DNA of 64,000 nucleotides from a bacterium (GTDB lineage Bacteria; Bacteroidota; Bacteroidia; NS11-12g; UBA955): NCBI GenBank assembly GCA_029945665.1, contig JAQSCZ010000121.1, positions 1 to 64,000 of the forward strand, read 5' to 3'. Shown piece by piece: positions 6,980 to 17,573 of this stretch (position 1 is its first letter; each line of letters starts with the position of its first letter). The notes under the pieces were generated by a model. It saw only the letters and a program-made list of their open reading frames with translations, ran no database searches and was not told where the DNA came from. The position numbers and the translations under genes were made by a program.

Positions 6980-8179
6980 TTAAAATTGTTTGATCGCCAA
7001 TTCGGCAATTGTTTTTCCTATCGAAAGCGAGCTTGTAGCAGCAGGACTAGGCGCATTTAATACATGGATTTGGCCAGGCAATTCTTTGATGTAAAAATCA
7101 TCTATTAGGCCACCTTCTTTGTCGCAAGCCTGCGCTCTAACACCAGCGCCACCAGGTACTAAATCTTCTTTTTTTATTTCAGGCAATAATTTTTGCAAGG
7201 CATGTGTAAAGGCATTTTTATTATATGAACGGTAAAACTCGCCCAAGCCGGTTTTCCAATATTTAGCAGCTACTTTTCTAAAGCCTTTCCATCCAAAGAT
7301 TTCAAATAATTCGGATAAATTGATTTGCGATTTTTTATAACCCTCGCGTTGAAAAGCAAGCACAGCATTCGGTCCAGCTTCTATTTCACCATCTATTCTG
7401 CGCGTAAAATGCACACCTAAAAATGGAAAATTAGGATCTGGCACCGGATATATTAAGTTGTTAACCAAGGCGCGTTTCTCTTTTTTAAGGGCGTAATATT
7501 CGCCTCTAAACGGGACTATTTTAACTTGCAAATCTGCCACGGTATAGGCTGCTATTTTATCGCAATATAAACCTGCACAATTGATAATTAAATGGGATTC
7601 AAAAATGCCTTGTGTGGTGGATACTGCAATGGTATTGTTTTCACTTTTAACACCAATAACTTTTGTATTCAGTTTTAATTCACCCCCTAAATTTTGAAAA
7701 ACTTCGGCATATTTTTCAGCTACTACTTTATAGTCTACAATACCTGTTTGAGGCACTACTATGCCTCTTACGCCTGCAGTATGCGGCTCTATTTCTTTTA
7801 TTTCTTTTTCGTCGATGTAACGTAAACCTTCTAATTTATTCTCAATGCCTCTTTGATAAATGGTATCTAAGGCAGGAATTTCGGTCTCACTAGTGGCAAC
7901 AATAATTTTACCACATAAATCGTAAGGAATTTGATTTTCTTTACAAAATTCAATCAACATGTGATAACCATCAATGCAGTTTTTAGCTTTTAAACTGCCC
8001 GGCTTGTAGTAAATACCACTGTGAATAACACCGCTGTTATTGCCTGTTTGGTGTGCAGCTACTTTGCTCTCTTTTTCTACAACCAGTATCTGAAATGCTG
8101 GTTTCATTTTTTTTAATTGTAAGGCCGTTGCTAGTCCAACAATGCCAGCGCCTACAACAATTACATCATACTTCATCAA
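6980..8179 (-). CDS. lhgO: L-2-hydroxyglutarate oxidase
   Basis: MMKYDVIVVGAGIVGLATALQL FAD Rossmann; HQTGNNSGVIHSGIYYKPGSLKA and PGGAGVRAQ are typical of LhgO. Confidence 0.92.
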   Translation of the reverse strand: MMKYDVIVVGAGIVGLATALQLKKMKPAFQILVVEKESKVAAHQTGNNSGVIHSGIYYKPGSLKAKNCIDGYHMLIEFCKENQIPYDLCGKIIVATSETEIPALDTIYQRGIENKLEGLRYIDEKEIKEIEPHTAGVRGIVVPQTGIVDYKVVAEKYAEVFQNLGGELKLNTKVIGVKSENNTIAVSTTQGIFESHLIINCAGLYCDKIAAYTVADLQVKIVPFRGEYYALKKEKRALVNNLIYPVPDPNFPFLGVHFTRRIDGEIEAGPNAVLAFQREGYKKSQINLSELFEIFGWKGFRKVAAKYWKTGLGEFYRSYNKNAFTHALQKLLPEIKKEDLVPGGAGVRAQACDKEGGLIDDFYIKELPGQIHVLNAPSPAATSSLSIGKTIAELAIKQF

Positions 8180-8182
8180 TAT

Positions 8183-8509
8183 CTATTTTATCGTTTCTTT
8201 TTCTAAAAGGTCAACTCTTGCTTTCAATTCTTCTATCAATTTTGTTTTGTGTTTGGAGTGTTTAAATACGGGGGCAAAAGCTAGCAAAGCAAAAAATAAA
8301 CCTGCAATAAAACACATGATTATAATAATAATCAAAGGGGCATTGGCCGACCAAAACCACAATTTAATTTCAGTACTTGTGTTATTCTGTAACGAAAATG
8401 TTACAATTAACAGCAGTATAGTAACAGCCGTTAATATTTTGTAAAGCGATTGATTGGGTTTGTTTTCCATATTAAGGATATTTTTGTGCAAATATAACAC
8501 AAAGCCCAA
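8183..8509 (-). CDS. LapA-domain small membrane protein
   Basis: Two TM helices (LLLIVTFSLQN..., LIIIIIMCFIAGLFFALLAF) then a coiled-coil-like tail, as in LapA; start probably MENKPNQ, internal to the ORF. Confidence 0.65.
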   Translation of the reverse strand: MGFVLYLHKNILNMENKPNQSLYKILTAVTILLLIVTFSLQNNTSTEIKLWFWSANAPLIIIIIMCFIAGLFFALLAFAPVFKHSKHKTKLIEELKARVDLLEKETIK

Positions 8510-8510
8510 T

Positions 8511-8972
8511 ATGGAAAACGGAAACAGTACTTTAGAAAAATGGAATGCCTACAATCAAATGGTGAATGATAGGCTTATCAAGCATCTTCAGACACTTCAA
8601 ATAAAAAATGATAGAATTCATGTTTTAATGGCACATCTGGTCAATGCCCAATTAATTTGGATTGAACGCATGCTTAGAAGGCCGAATACCATGGGTCCTT
8701 TCGAGCCCCAAACACTCGAAACACTTATTCAATTGAACGATCAGAATACGGCTCAAACATTTTCAATCATGGTGCATCAATCACTCGAGGAAAAAATTAG
8801 TTACATAAATACCAAAGGACAGAAGTTTGAAAATAGTATACACGAAATACTCATTCATCTTTTCAACCATGCGTCATACCACCGCGGGCAAATCAATCAA
8901 TTATTGGTTGCCGAAGGCCATGCACCACTGGTATCCGATTTTATATTTTACAATCGAACACCCTTATTGTAA
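8511..8972 (+). CDS. DinB family protein
   Basis: WNAYNQMVNDRLIKHL...MAHLVNAQLIWIERM...EILIHLFNHASYHRGQI; likely start is the internal MENGNST at 8511, not 8454. Confidence 0.85.
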   Translation: MENGNSTLEKWNAYNQMVNDRLIKHLQTLQIKNDRIHVLMAHLVNAQLIWIERMLRRPNTMGPFEPQTLETLIQLNDQNTAQTFSIMVHQSLEEKISYINTKGQKFENSIHEILIHLFNHASYHRGQINQLLVAEGHAPLVSDFIFYNRTPLL

Positions 8973-10256
8973 TAATTCACAGTGTATGGCCATTTGTTTT
9001 CCTTTAAAAGGGGTAAGAAACAAGAAATCTTCACCGCCTTCTTTAACACCACAAGTTTTGAAAAGGGAAGGGATGTCGCATTTTACACCGCGGGCTTTGA
9101 TGTTAATTTGACTCAATTGCTGCGATTTTAAATACAATTTAATTTGTTTGGGATTCAGGGGAAGGGTTGCTTTAATGGCCATGCATTTCCCCATAAAATT
9201 GAGCGTGGCTGCTGGGCCAATATAAAATGGAACAGATTTATCAATCAGTTTTAAATCCATCGTATGGGCATAGGCATGGTGCCTTCGGGCCTTTACTAAA
9301 CTGGCCCCGGCTTCATAAAAATAACCGCTTAAAGTGTCTGCCAAAATGGGGATTTTAAGGTCATCAATTTCAACTGTTTTAATGGTATTGGTGCCAATAT
9401 CGGTACAAAATATTTTAATTTGTGAATCTGATTGATGTCCAATTTTTAAAAGCATTTCTTTCACTTCTCCTTTAAAACTGATGATGTATATTGCTTCCAA
9501 TTCTGCAAATTCTTGCTGTGCCATGTCAAGATCATAGAGTGGCGAGCATTTAATCCATATTTGCGATGAAATATTGAGGAGATTAGGCAGAAGGTTTATG
9601 ACATTGGGCTGGTGTTCTGCTAATTTCAACTGTCGCTGTTCACCATCTCGTCTATCAGGGTCGATATAAATGGCATCAAATACCATTGAATTATTAGCGA
9701 TAAATTCCTCGGCTTTTTGGGTTAATCTCACAATGTTTTTAAGTCCGAGTAAGTTGAAATTATATTCGGTTAGTGCATTCAATGCCTCATCATTATCAAC
9801 AGATACAAGGTTTTGGCAATTAGCCGCAATGGCCATGTCGTCTATTCCAAGGCCCGAAGCCAATGTTAGGATATTATCGCCAATAATCAATGTTGATTTA
9901 TAATTGGCAACAGCTTCGGCGGTACACTGTTCCAAGCTCCGGGTGGTTATAAATCCTCCAGCTTTTTGTAACGCAGGTAATTTGATTTTAAACTTAGGGG
10001 ACAGTTTATTTTGTTCGGCAATAAAATTTGTTAAATCACCTAATTCCGACTTGTATTTCAATATAAATGCTTGGTTGCCAACAGTGTTAGCTATATTCAA
10101 ATAGGCATGCAGTTCTTTATTTGCTAAATATTCCTTAATTTTGCTGTAATTATTCAAATTATTAATGAAAAAATTTAAATTTATTCTAGTATTGGCATTT
10201 GTAGTAACCGCTGTGTCATCTTGTGGAAGAAAAGACAGATGTCCTTCAGTAGGCAA
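8964..10256 (-). CDS. Class I SAM-dependent methyltransferase with THUMP-like C-terminal region
   Basis: LTLASGLGIDDMAIA, VSVDNDE, FDAIYIDPDRRD motifs; start uncertain. Confidence 0.75.
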   Translation of the reverse strand: MPTEGHLSFLPQDDTAVTTNANTRINLNFFINNLNNYSKIKEYLANKELHAYLNIANTVGNQAFILKYKSELGDLTNFIAEQNKLSPKFKIKLPALQKAGGFITTRSLEQCTAEAVANYKSTLIIGDNILTLASGLGIDDMAIAANCQNLVSVDNDEALNALTEYNFNLLGLKNIVRLTQKAEEFIANNSMVFDAIYIDPDRRDGEQRQLKLAEHQPNVINLLPNLLNISSQIWIKCSPLYDLDMAQQEFAELEAIYIISFKGEVKEMLLKIGHQSDSQIKIFCTDIGTNTIKTVEIDDLKIPILADTLSGYFYEAGASLVKARRHHAYAHTMDLKLIDKSVPFYIGPAATLNFMGKCMAIKATLPLNPKQIKLYLKSQQLSQINIKARGVKCDIPSLFKTCGVKEGGEDFLFLTPFKGKQMAIHCELLQ

Positions 10257-10296
10257 AGTTAATACAGTTAACCATACAGTGATTGCTTAATAGCAA

Positions 10297-10638
10297 ATGA
10301 ATTGGAAAAATCTTGAATCTGTTGATCAGTTAGACGCCCTTATTAAAGCATCTTTTGATAAGCCTATAGCCATTTTCAAACACAGCACCCGTTGCAGTAT
10401 TAGTTCAATGTCTTTGTCGCGTATTGAGCGAAATTGGGATGCTTTGCCTACCGATTTTGACTTATACTATCTCGATTTGTTAACATATCGTCCAGTTTCG
10501 GATGCAATAGCCTTTAAATTAGGTGTTGAACACCAATCGCCGCAGTTGCTTTTAATTGAAAACGGGCAGTGTACCTACCATGCCAATCACTCCGAAATAA
10601 GCATTTCTGAGCTATTGCCGCTGCTTAAAGCGTCTTAA
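10297..10638 (+). CDS. ytxJ: Bacillithiol system redox-active protein YtxJ
   Basis: PIAIFKHSTRCSISSMSLSRIERNW...GVEHQSPQLLLIENG. Confidence 0.88.
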   Translation: MNWKNLESVDQLDALIKASFDKPIAIFKHSTRCSISSMSLSRIERNWDALPTDFDLYYLDLLTYRPVSDAIAFKLGVEHQSPQLLLIENGQCTYHANHSEISISELLPLLKAS

Positions 10639-11044
10639 ATTCAAAAACGATTTTCTGTACGATGTCTGGATGCAAACTTTTTGCAACAGGGCAGGTGTCT
10701 GCGATATTTTTAAAGATTGTTTTAAGTTTATCGCTTAAAGGTTCTTTGGTAATGAACGTTACATTCACATCAATTCCTACAATTCTTCTTGATCCTTCTG
10801 TATTCATTATTTTAGTAACCTCGGCACTGGTATCCGTCATATCGATCCCGTTGTTTTGCGCGTAAATACCCATCACAGTTAATAAGCAAGCGCCCAATGA
10901 GGTAGCGGCCAAATCGGTCGGAGAGAATGCTTCGCCTTTGCCATGGTTGTCTTTCGGTGCATCGGTTACAATTTGATTTTGAGAAGCCAAATGGATTGCA
11001 TTGGTTCTTAATTCATTTAAATATATTATATTTGAAGTAGCCAT
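10625..11044 (-). CDS. OsmC family protein
   Basis: FSPTDLAATSLGACLLTVMGIYAQNNGID and DTCPVAKSLHPDI motifs. Confidence 0.92.
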   Translation of the reverse strand: MATSNIIYLNELRTNAIHLASQNQIVTDAPKDNHGKGEAFSPTDLAATSLGACLLTVMGIYAQNNGIDMTDTSAEVTKIMNTEGSRRIVGIDVNVTFITKEPLSDKLKTIFKNIADTCPVAKSLHPDIVQKIVFEFKTL

Positions 11045-11052
11045 TTATAAAA

Positions 11053-11817
11053 GTGTTAAAAATTTATTGCAAACATACTGTACATTTAATAAAAATTATA
11101 TTTTTAATGGTGTTATTGTTTCCGGCATCAGCCTTCACTCAAAGTGAAAATGATATTACTTTTGATGAAGCAACCATGAAAGTAGGGGTTAGGTTGGCAA
11201 CCAATGGATTCGGTTTGTTTTATCGCACCACGCAGCCTTATAAAAAAAACAGCAGTAAATTATTAGACTTTGATTTGTCATCTCTCAAAAACGCGAAGGA
11301 AAAGGATGTATTAAATACACGACTGTCAAACACTAGACCTTATATTTACAATAAAATTAATAGGATTTATAATTTAAGGGTTTTGGGCGGACTCCAATAC
11401 ATATTTGCAGAGCGGAATTCTAAAAATAGCATTGGAATTTCAGCGTTTGCTGCTGTTGGTCCATCAATTAATTTTATAAAGCCAGTTTATTTAGACATTC
11501 AAATAATTGATCCCAATTTGCCAACTAGCTATATCAATGTGAGTAGGAGATATGAGCCAGAAAATATAAAGCCTTCGCAGATTGTAGGGAATTCGTCGTA
11601 TTTTACAGGTATAGATAAAACCAAATTAGGTATAGGCTTAGCCTTTAAATCGGGTATCGAATTTAATTGGGGTTCTTATGGCTCAGATTATAAATCACTT
11701 GAATTGGGATTTGTTCTGGATTGCATGCCATCGCAGCCCAATATTCTTTACAATCAAAAAAACAAACTATTCTATTCCGGGTTTTATCTTAGCTTTGCAT
11801 ACGGTAAAAATAGATAA
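11053..11817 (+). CDS. Secreted/outer-membrane hypothetical protein
   Basis: Signal peptide then beta-rich sequence ending [15 protein letters not shown]. Confidence 0.6.
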   Translation: MLKIYCKHTVHLIKIIFLMVLLFPASAFTQSENDITFDEATMKVGVRLATNGFGLFYRTTQPYKKNSSKLLDFDLSSLKNAKEKDVLNTRLSNTRPYIYNKINRIYNLRVLGGLQYIFAERNSKNSIGISAFAAVGPSINFIKPVYLDIQIIDPNLPTSYINVSRRYEPENIKPSQIVGNSSYFTGIDKTKLGIGLAFKSGIEFNWGSYGSDYKSLELGFVLDCMPSQPNILYNQKNKLFYSGFYLSFAYGKNR

Positions 11818-11819
11818 TC

Positions 11820-12707
11820 ATGTTGCTTGAAGAACCCGAAAAAATTAGACAAACCAAACGCATCAAACCCGATTGGTTGAAAATACAATTACCCACTGGT
11901 ACCAATTACGCCGAAGTTAAACAAATTGTGAAAGAGCATAAGCTTCACACCATTTGTGAAGATGGAAAATGTCCGAACATGGGAGAATGTTGGGGAGCTG
12001 GCACTGCTACCTTTATGATACTTGGTAATATATGCACAAGAAGTTGTTCATTCTGCGCTGTGGCCACTGGTCGACCCAATGAGTACGACTTAGATGAGCC
12101 AACACGCGTAGCGCAAGCCATTCAATTAATGCGCATAAAACACGCTGTAATTACCTCTGTTAATAGAGATGAACTGAAAGACAAAGGTGCAGGAGTTTGG
12201 GCTGCAACGATAAAAGCCATAAAGACTTTAAATCCTGGGGTTACAATGGAGACCCTTATTCCAGATTTTAAAGCCAATTGGGATTTATTAGAAATGGTAT
12301 TGGATGAAAAGCCAGAAGTGGTTAGTCATAACATGGAAACTGTCGAGCGACTTTATCGCATTGTCCGTCCACAGGCCAAATACGAAAGAAGTTTGGAACA
12401 AATTAAACGCACCAAAGATTACGGGCGCAGAACCAAAAGTGGCATTATGCTGGGCTTAGGCGAAACAGAAGCAGAAGTATATAAAGCAATGGATGATTTG
12501 GTAGCACATGGCTGCGACGTATTAACCTTAGGGCAATACTTACAACCAACCAAAATGCACCTGGAAGTGAAAGCATACATTACGCCCGAACAATTTAAAA
12601 TTTATAAGGAAGTAGGCGAGCAGAAGGGTTTCAAAATTGTGGAAAGTGGTCCCATGGTTAGGTCCTCCTATCATGCGGAAAAGCACCTGGAAAAATTTGT
12701 AAAATAA
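11820..12707 (+). CDS. lipA: Lipoyl synthase
   Basis: [41 protein letters not shown]: both Fe-S cluster motifs of LipA. Confidence 0.97.
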   Translation: MLLEEPEKIRQTKRIKPDWLKIQLPTGTNYAEVKQIVKEHKLHTICEDGKCPNMGECWGAGTATFMILGNICTRSCSFCAVATGRPNEYDLDEPTRVAQAIQLMRIKHAVITSVNRDELKDKGAGVWAATIKAIKTLNPGVTMETLIPDFKANWDLLEMVLDEKPEVVSHNMETVERLYRIVRPQAKYERSLEQIKRTKDYGRRTKSGIMLGLGETEAEVYKAMDDLVAHGCDVLTLGQYLQPTKMHLEVKAYITPEQFKIYKEVGEQKGFKIVESGPMVRSSYHAEKHLEKFVK

Positions 12708-12710
12708 AAA

Positions 12711-12739
12711 TTGTTTTGTCGATAAATTTGCTATATTTG
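12711..12739 (+). promoter_or_regulatory. Bacteroidota-type promoter (TTG-N18-TATATTTG)
   Basis: TTG 12711-12713 and TAnnTTTG match 12732-12739, just upstream of the gene at 12759. Confidence 0.5.
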
Positions 12740-12758
12740 TAAAAGCAATATCAAATTT

Positions 12759-13175
12759 ATGGAAAATAAAATCGCCAGAAAACTCTCCTTAACACTTGTT
12801 ATGTCCTTGTTTTTAAGTGTTGCTCTCCTAAATAATTCAAACTTTTTAAGGTCCAATTTGGGGCTTTCTGCAACCGATACCAATGATGGGAAGAAGTCAA
12901 TACCTGACAATCAAATGAATTTGGTTTGTTCTGTTTATCCAAATCCTGCCAATGAATTTGTAAACCTTTCTTTTGATTTGCCCGATAACGATGAGTTAAC
13001 ACTATCTATTACAGATGTAGTTGGAAAAAGTACCATCATGAGATACACCGGCACCTACAACAAAGGTGAGAACATCGTGAAAATTGAAACAGCACACCTA
13101 ACTTCAGGTAGTTATTTTGTAACCGTAACCGGTAATAAAGTGAGGGGTAATATCAAATTGATTTTAACCCACTAA
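12759..13175 (+). CDS. Small secreted protein consisting mostly of a T9SS type A sorting domain
   Basis: Signal peptide then VYPNPANEFVNLSFDLP..LSITDVVGK...GSYFVTVTGNKVRGNIKLI. Confidence 0.8.
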   Translation: MENKIARKLSLTLVMSLFLSVALLNNSNFLRSNLGLSATDTNDGKKSIPDNQMNLVCSVYPNPANEFVNLSFDLPDNDELTLSITDVVGKSTIMRYTGTYNKGENIVKIETAHLTSGSYFVTVTGNKVRGNIKLILTH

Positions 13176-13192
13176 AAATAATACTATATTTA

Positions 13193-13230
13193 AAATCCCG
13201 ACTGAGTGCTTCTCAGCCGGGATTTTTTTT
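13193..13230 (+). terminator. Rho-independent terminator
   Basis: AATCCCGACTGAG-TGCTT-CTCAGCCGGGATTTTTTTT. Confidence 0.85.
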
Positions 13231-13233
13231 ACT

Positions 13234-13740
13234 ATGAGAACCAAACTCCAGGGCCCCCGAACGGCAAAAAACATTAAAGCTGTGGCTGCTATTGCGGCCA
13301 AAGATGAAGAAGCTTTTAAGGAGTTAATTCAACTAATGATGGACAATAAGGATAAGGAGATGGCCTTTTTAGCCACTTGGACCATTAGTCATGTAGCTGA
13401 AAAAAACAAAGTGATTCCAATGCCTTACATGGCAAAATTTATCAAACGGATTTTAGACACCGATTCAGATGGAATCAAACGCTGTATTGTTAAGGTATGG
13501 CAACTTATTAAAATTCCGACGATGTATCATTGGGAAGTGGCTGATATTTGTTTCAATTTTTTAAAGTCGCCAAAAGAAGCGGTGGCCATCAAAGCATTTT
13601 CAATTACTGTTTTACAGCATTTGATGAAAGACCTTCCAGAATTGAAAAATGAAGTGATTTTTGAGCTCGAAAAACAATTGCCACATGCGCAGGCCGGATT
13701 TAAAGTAAGAGCTATCGGATTTTTGAAATTGTATAATTAA
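13234..13740 (+). CDS. HEAT-like helical repeat protein
   Basis: 168-aa helical ORF (EMAFLATWTISHVAEKN, AVAIKAFSITVLQHLM). Confidence 0.65.
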   Translation: MRTKLQGPRTAKNIKAVAAIAAKDEEAFKELIQLMMDNKDKEMAFLATWTISHVAEKNKVIPMPYMAKFIKRILDTDSDGIKRCIVKVWQLIKIPTMYHWEVADICFNFLKSPKEAVAIKAFSITVLQHLMKDLPELKNEVIFELEKQLPHAQAGFKVRAIGFLKLYN

Positions 13741-13773
13741 AATTTACTATTTTTGCGGTTTAATATTTATAAT

Positions 13774-14475
13774 ATGAATAATCAATTCTCTCTTTCTGAA
13801 GAAGACATTAAACGCGAACAGGCGAGTTTCATGACCAAGGTTTACGGCTGGATGAGTTTGGCCCTTTTAGTGACAGGTTTAGTAGCCGTATATGTGGCTT
13901 CTAATGCGAGTTTAGTATCCGCTATTTTTGGAAATAAATTGGTATTTTGGGGTTTAATCATCGGTGAAGTTCTATTGGTAGGTTATTTAGCAGTAGCTGT
14001 TCACAAAATGTCTGCTGCAGTAGCTACAGCGGTATTCATTGGTTATGCCGCATTGAATGGACTTACCATGTCTTTTATTTTCTTGATCTATACCGCAGAA
14101 TCTATTGGTTCAACATTCTTCATAACAGGTGCTACATTCGCCATTATGAGTGTATATGGTTATGTCACCAAAAAAGATTTAACAGCCATTGGAAGTCTTT
14201 TGATGATGGCCTTAATGGGGATGATAATTGCTAGCTTGGTGAATTTATTCTTTCAAAATGAAATGTTATATTGGATAACAACCTATGCTGGAATTTTAAT
14301 TTTCACTGGTTTAATTGCATATGACACACAAAAAATTAAGGAAATGAATGTTATTGGAAACGAAGGTACAGAAGAGGATAGAAAAGAAGCCGTAATGGGT
14401 GCTTTATCCCTTTACTTAGATTTCATTAATTTGTTCCTGTTGTTATTGCGTGTTTTTGGTCGCTCCAAAGACTAA
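13774..14475 (+). CDS. Bax inhibitor-1/YccA family membrane protein
   Basis: SFMTKVYGWMSLALLVTGLVA, GLIAYDTQKIKEM; real start likely MNNQFSL at 13774. Confidence 0.92.
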   Translation: MNNQFSLSEEDIKREQASFMTKVYGWMSLALLVTGLVAVYVASNASLVSAIFGNKLVFWGLIIGEVLLVGYLAVAVHKMSAAVATAVFIGYAALNGLTMSFIFLIYTAESIGSTFFITGATFAIMSVYGYVTKKDLTAIGSLLMMALMGMIIASLVNLFFQNEMLYWITTYAGILIFTGLIAYDTQKIKEMNVIGNEGTEEDRKEAVMGALSLYLDFINLFLLLLRVFGRSKD

Positions 14476-14585
14476 AGCTACTACCTACATTTTTTTGTCA
14501 AATAATGGTCACTTATCCGTCAAATTGCGGGTAGGCAACATAGCTTTTGTATTTTGTGTCTACCTTTGAAAATATCAGTTAGCCG

Positions 14586-17558
14586 ATGAATAAAAACATA
14601 CAAATTTTAATCTTAGTTACGCTTTCCTTTTTTTATCAAGCGGAAACATTTGCCCAAACAGTGGCAGGGGGTGAAATTTATTATGAATTAATTTCGGCAA
14701 AAAAATACAAGGTTACGGCCCATTTGTACCGCATGTGCGATGGCGACCCATTGAATGACATTAAGGCCAATGTATATGGCGATACAATGATTAGGCCTAT
14801 GCATTTTACGCGAATTGCCATCCGTAAAATTAACGATACTTGCGGCAATCCTTGTAATAAGCAAAATGCCATATCCAACGCGGGTTTCGAGCAGCATACC
14901 TATGTTGATACCATCGATTTTAATATAGCACCTTACGATGTTTTTGTAAGTAAGAAAGTATGTGTAGTAAATTTTGGTATCCGTCAAGCTTTGCGTTATG
15001 CAAGTCCTACGACCCACGATTATGGGCAATTTTACCTCGATGCCTCAACCAATATTTGTTTAAATAACATAGTTAAAAACAACTCGCCACAATTTAGTAT
15101 GGAGCCAAAGTTGTATGCGGGTTGCAATCTGCCAATTTTTTATTCTCCAGGTCCTTTAGATACGACAGATAATGATTCAGTTTCATTTTCTTTGGTTGAT
15201 GTGCAATCTAATTACAAAACCAATTTGGCCTATAATGGATCTCTAACTGCTCAAATTCCCTTATCCCCGTTTTGTTTGCCGCCAGGCGTGCTAAATTGTA
15301 AAGCATTGCCGAATGCCAAACCTCCGCGTGGATTTTATTTCGATAATCGTTCCTGCTTTATTAGTGCTACGCCTAGCGATTGCAATGAGAAGGGCACCAT
15401 AAAATATCAAATAGATGAGTTTCGTTTTAATAGACAAACCCAAAAGTATGAATGGCTTGGATTTGTAACGAGAGAGATGTTTGTACAAATTCTTAAATTA
15501 CCGGATAATAATTTAAGCACATTGACGCAAACAGGCAATCTTCAGAGCGTATGCGAGGGTAATAAAATTTGTTTTGCAAAAAAGGCGACTGATGCCTTGG
15601 CCCTAAATCAAAAAAAAGCAGATACAACGACTATATTCTGGGACCATGGAATTCTTGATGCGACATTTAAAATTAGAGATACAACGGCCAGAGAAAAGGA
15701 AGCTGATTTTTGCTGGCAACCTTCTCAATCAAAACAAAGGTTAGAAAAATACTATTTTACCATTGGGGCATTTGATCAAAAATGCAATGAACAATTAACT
15801 TCGAATACAATTATTGTGAGGGTTAAACCATTGCCAAAATACACTTATAAGCATTCAGCAAGTTCTTGTGGTCTATTGAAATGGAATACCACAGTATTTG
15901 ATAGTTCATACCCTGAAAATATAGGCGTCTGCGCGACTAAGATTAAAAACTTTCAAACCAATAATGTCTTATATAGTAGTAACAAATTGATCGATTCTAT
16001 TAATCTTCACGACAATGGCAAGGTTATTATTGAACATACTTTCAATTCTAAACAAGGCTTTAATTGTCCGTTAATTGTGATAGATACTATAACAATTTTT
16101 GAGGCTTTAGCACTTCCAGATATAAGTGATAATAAAGATTCTGTTATTTGTCAAAATAATAGAGATGTCTTTCATTTTTATCAAAGTAAAGTTGTTGATT
16201 TCAAAAAGTTCAAATGGTTTTTGAATGGTAGTTTCATAAATGAAACCGATACCACCATAATTCTTAATATTAAAAGCAGCTCGAATATTAAATTGCAGAT
16301 TGAAGATACCAAAGGCTGTCTTGCAGAGCGTACCCTAAATTACACCCTTAGACAGCACGATGCAATACTTGGCAATGGTCATAAATATTGTTTTGGCGAC
16401 TCCTTAATATTGAAAGTGAATTTAATTGGATTGAAGCCTCCAGTTTCTGTTGGATGGCAAATTAATAGAAAATATGCCTCATCTGATAGCGTTTTAAAAA
16501 CTGTTGTGAACGAAGATAAAAGGGTTTACGTTTTAATAATTGATAGTATTAATTGTGCTTTTATTGACAGCAGTATTAATTTAATGAATCCACTTTTAGG
16601 ATTTAAATTGGTAGTAAGTAGTTCTGATTGTAATGACTCTATAGCCTCTGTAAAAGCATCTGCCTTATTTGGAACATCACCATTTGATTATAGTTGGCGC
16701 ATCAATGCCAATGATACACTGCATAATGATTCAGTATTCAATTTGAAAATTAAAAATAATGCCCGCATTGATTTAAACATAAAGGATAAAAATCTTTGCA
16801 GCTATTCAGATACTATTGATATCAATAAATTCCCTAAGCTCGATATAAGTCTACCAAAGTTTTTTCAGACTTGTAGCAATGATTCCATTTTGTTTAATCC
16901 CAATTTAAATAACCGGTCATCGAATATTTATTATCAATGGTTTGTAAACAATAATCTAGTAAGTAATGATACCTTTTTATATCGAAAATTCGCAACTACT
17001 AGTCGGGTGAGATTAAAGGTCGGCAATGATTTTAAATGTTCTGATGAAGATTCTAGTTACGTCGCTGTTTATCCCACATTGCCACTTGCAATTTCAGGAA
17101 AGTTAATTTACAACAACAGTGAATTTATTGTGTTAAAAACCAACAATAGTTATAAGAAATATGAATGGTTTAATGGCAAAACCACTGCGAATGATTCCTT
17201 TTGGGCTTATGAGTTAGGGTTACCTGATGCTTATAGTTTGTGGTGCAAAACCACCGACAGCAATGGATGTTACTACAGTGATACAGTAGGCGTATTAACA
17301 AACTATCGATTAACAATAGAGCACCTTGAGTCTAATGTTGTAAAAATTTATCCCAATCCTGCCACCACACAACTTAATATTGAAAACCAAACCACGCTTA
17401 ACATTCAATTATTCGCAATGGATGGTAAGTTGTTGTTGAATCAAACATTCAATGCCGGTTTAAACACCTTGGATATCTCCGCTTATGCGCCGGGTATTTA
17501 TCTTTTAAAAACTTTGGTTGATGACCACTTCATGGTGAGCCGTATTGTAAAAGAATAA
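14586..17558 (+). CDS. Large secreted protein with T9SS type A sorting domain
   Basis: Signal peptide; C-terminal IYPNPATTQLNIENQ...DISAYAPGIYLLKTLVDDHFMVSRIVKE. Confidence 0.85.
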   Translation: MNKNIQILILVTLSFFYQAETFAQTVAGGEIYYELISAKKYKVTAHLYRMCDGDPLNDIKANVYGDTMIRPMHFTRIAIRKINDTCGNPCNKQNAISNAGFEQHTYVDTIDFNIAPYDVFVSKKVCVVNFGIRQALRYASPTTHDYGQFYLDASTNICLNNIVKNNSPQFSMEPKLYAGCNLPIFYSPGPLDTTDNDSVSFSLVDVQSNYKTNLAYNGSLTAQIPLSPFCLPPGVLNCKALPNAKPPRGFYFDNRSCFISATPSDCNEKGTIKYQIDEFRFNRQTQKYEWLGFVTREMFVQILKLPDNNLSTLTQTGNLQSVCEGNKICFAKKATDALALNQKKADTTTIFWDHGILDATFKIRDTTAREKEADFCWQPSQSKQRLEKYYFTIGAFDQKCNEQLTSNTIIVRVKPLPKYTYKHSASSCGLLKWNTTVFDSSYPENIGVCATKIKNFQTNNVLYSSNKLIDSINLHDNGKVIIEHTFNSKQGFNCPLIVIDTITIFEALALPDISDNKDSVICQNNRDVFHFYQSKVVDFKKFKWFLNGSFINETDTTIILNIKSSSNIKLQIEDTKGCLAERTLNYTLRQHDAILGNGHKYCFGDSLILKVNLIGLKPPVSVGWQINRKYASSDSVLKTVVNEDKRVYVLIIDSINCAFIDSSINLMNPLLGFKLVVSSSDCNDSIASVKASALFGTSPFDYSWRINANDTLHNDSVFNLKIKNNARIDLNIKDKNLCSYSDTIDINKFPKLDISLPKFFQTCSNDSILFNPNLNNRSSNIYYQWFVNNNLVSNDTFLYRKFATTSRVRLKVGNDFKCSDEDSSYVAVYPTLPLAISGKLIYNNSEFIVLKTNNSYKKYEWFNGKTTANDSFWAYELGLPDAYSLWCKTTDSNGCYYSDTVGVLTNYRLTIEHLESNVVKIYPNPATTQLNIENQTTLNIQLFAMDGKLLLNQTFNAGLNTLDISAYAPGIYLLKTLVDDHFMVSRIVKE

Positions 17559-17573
17559 GTCCATACTTAATTC

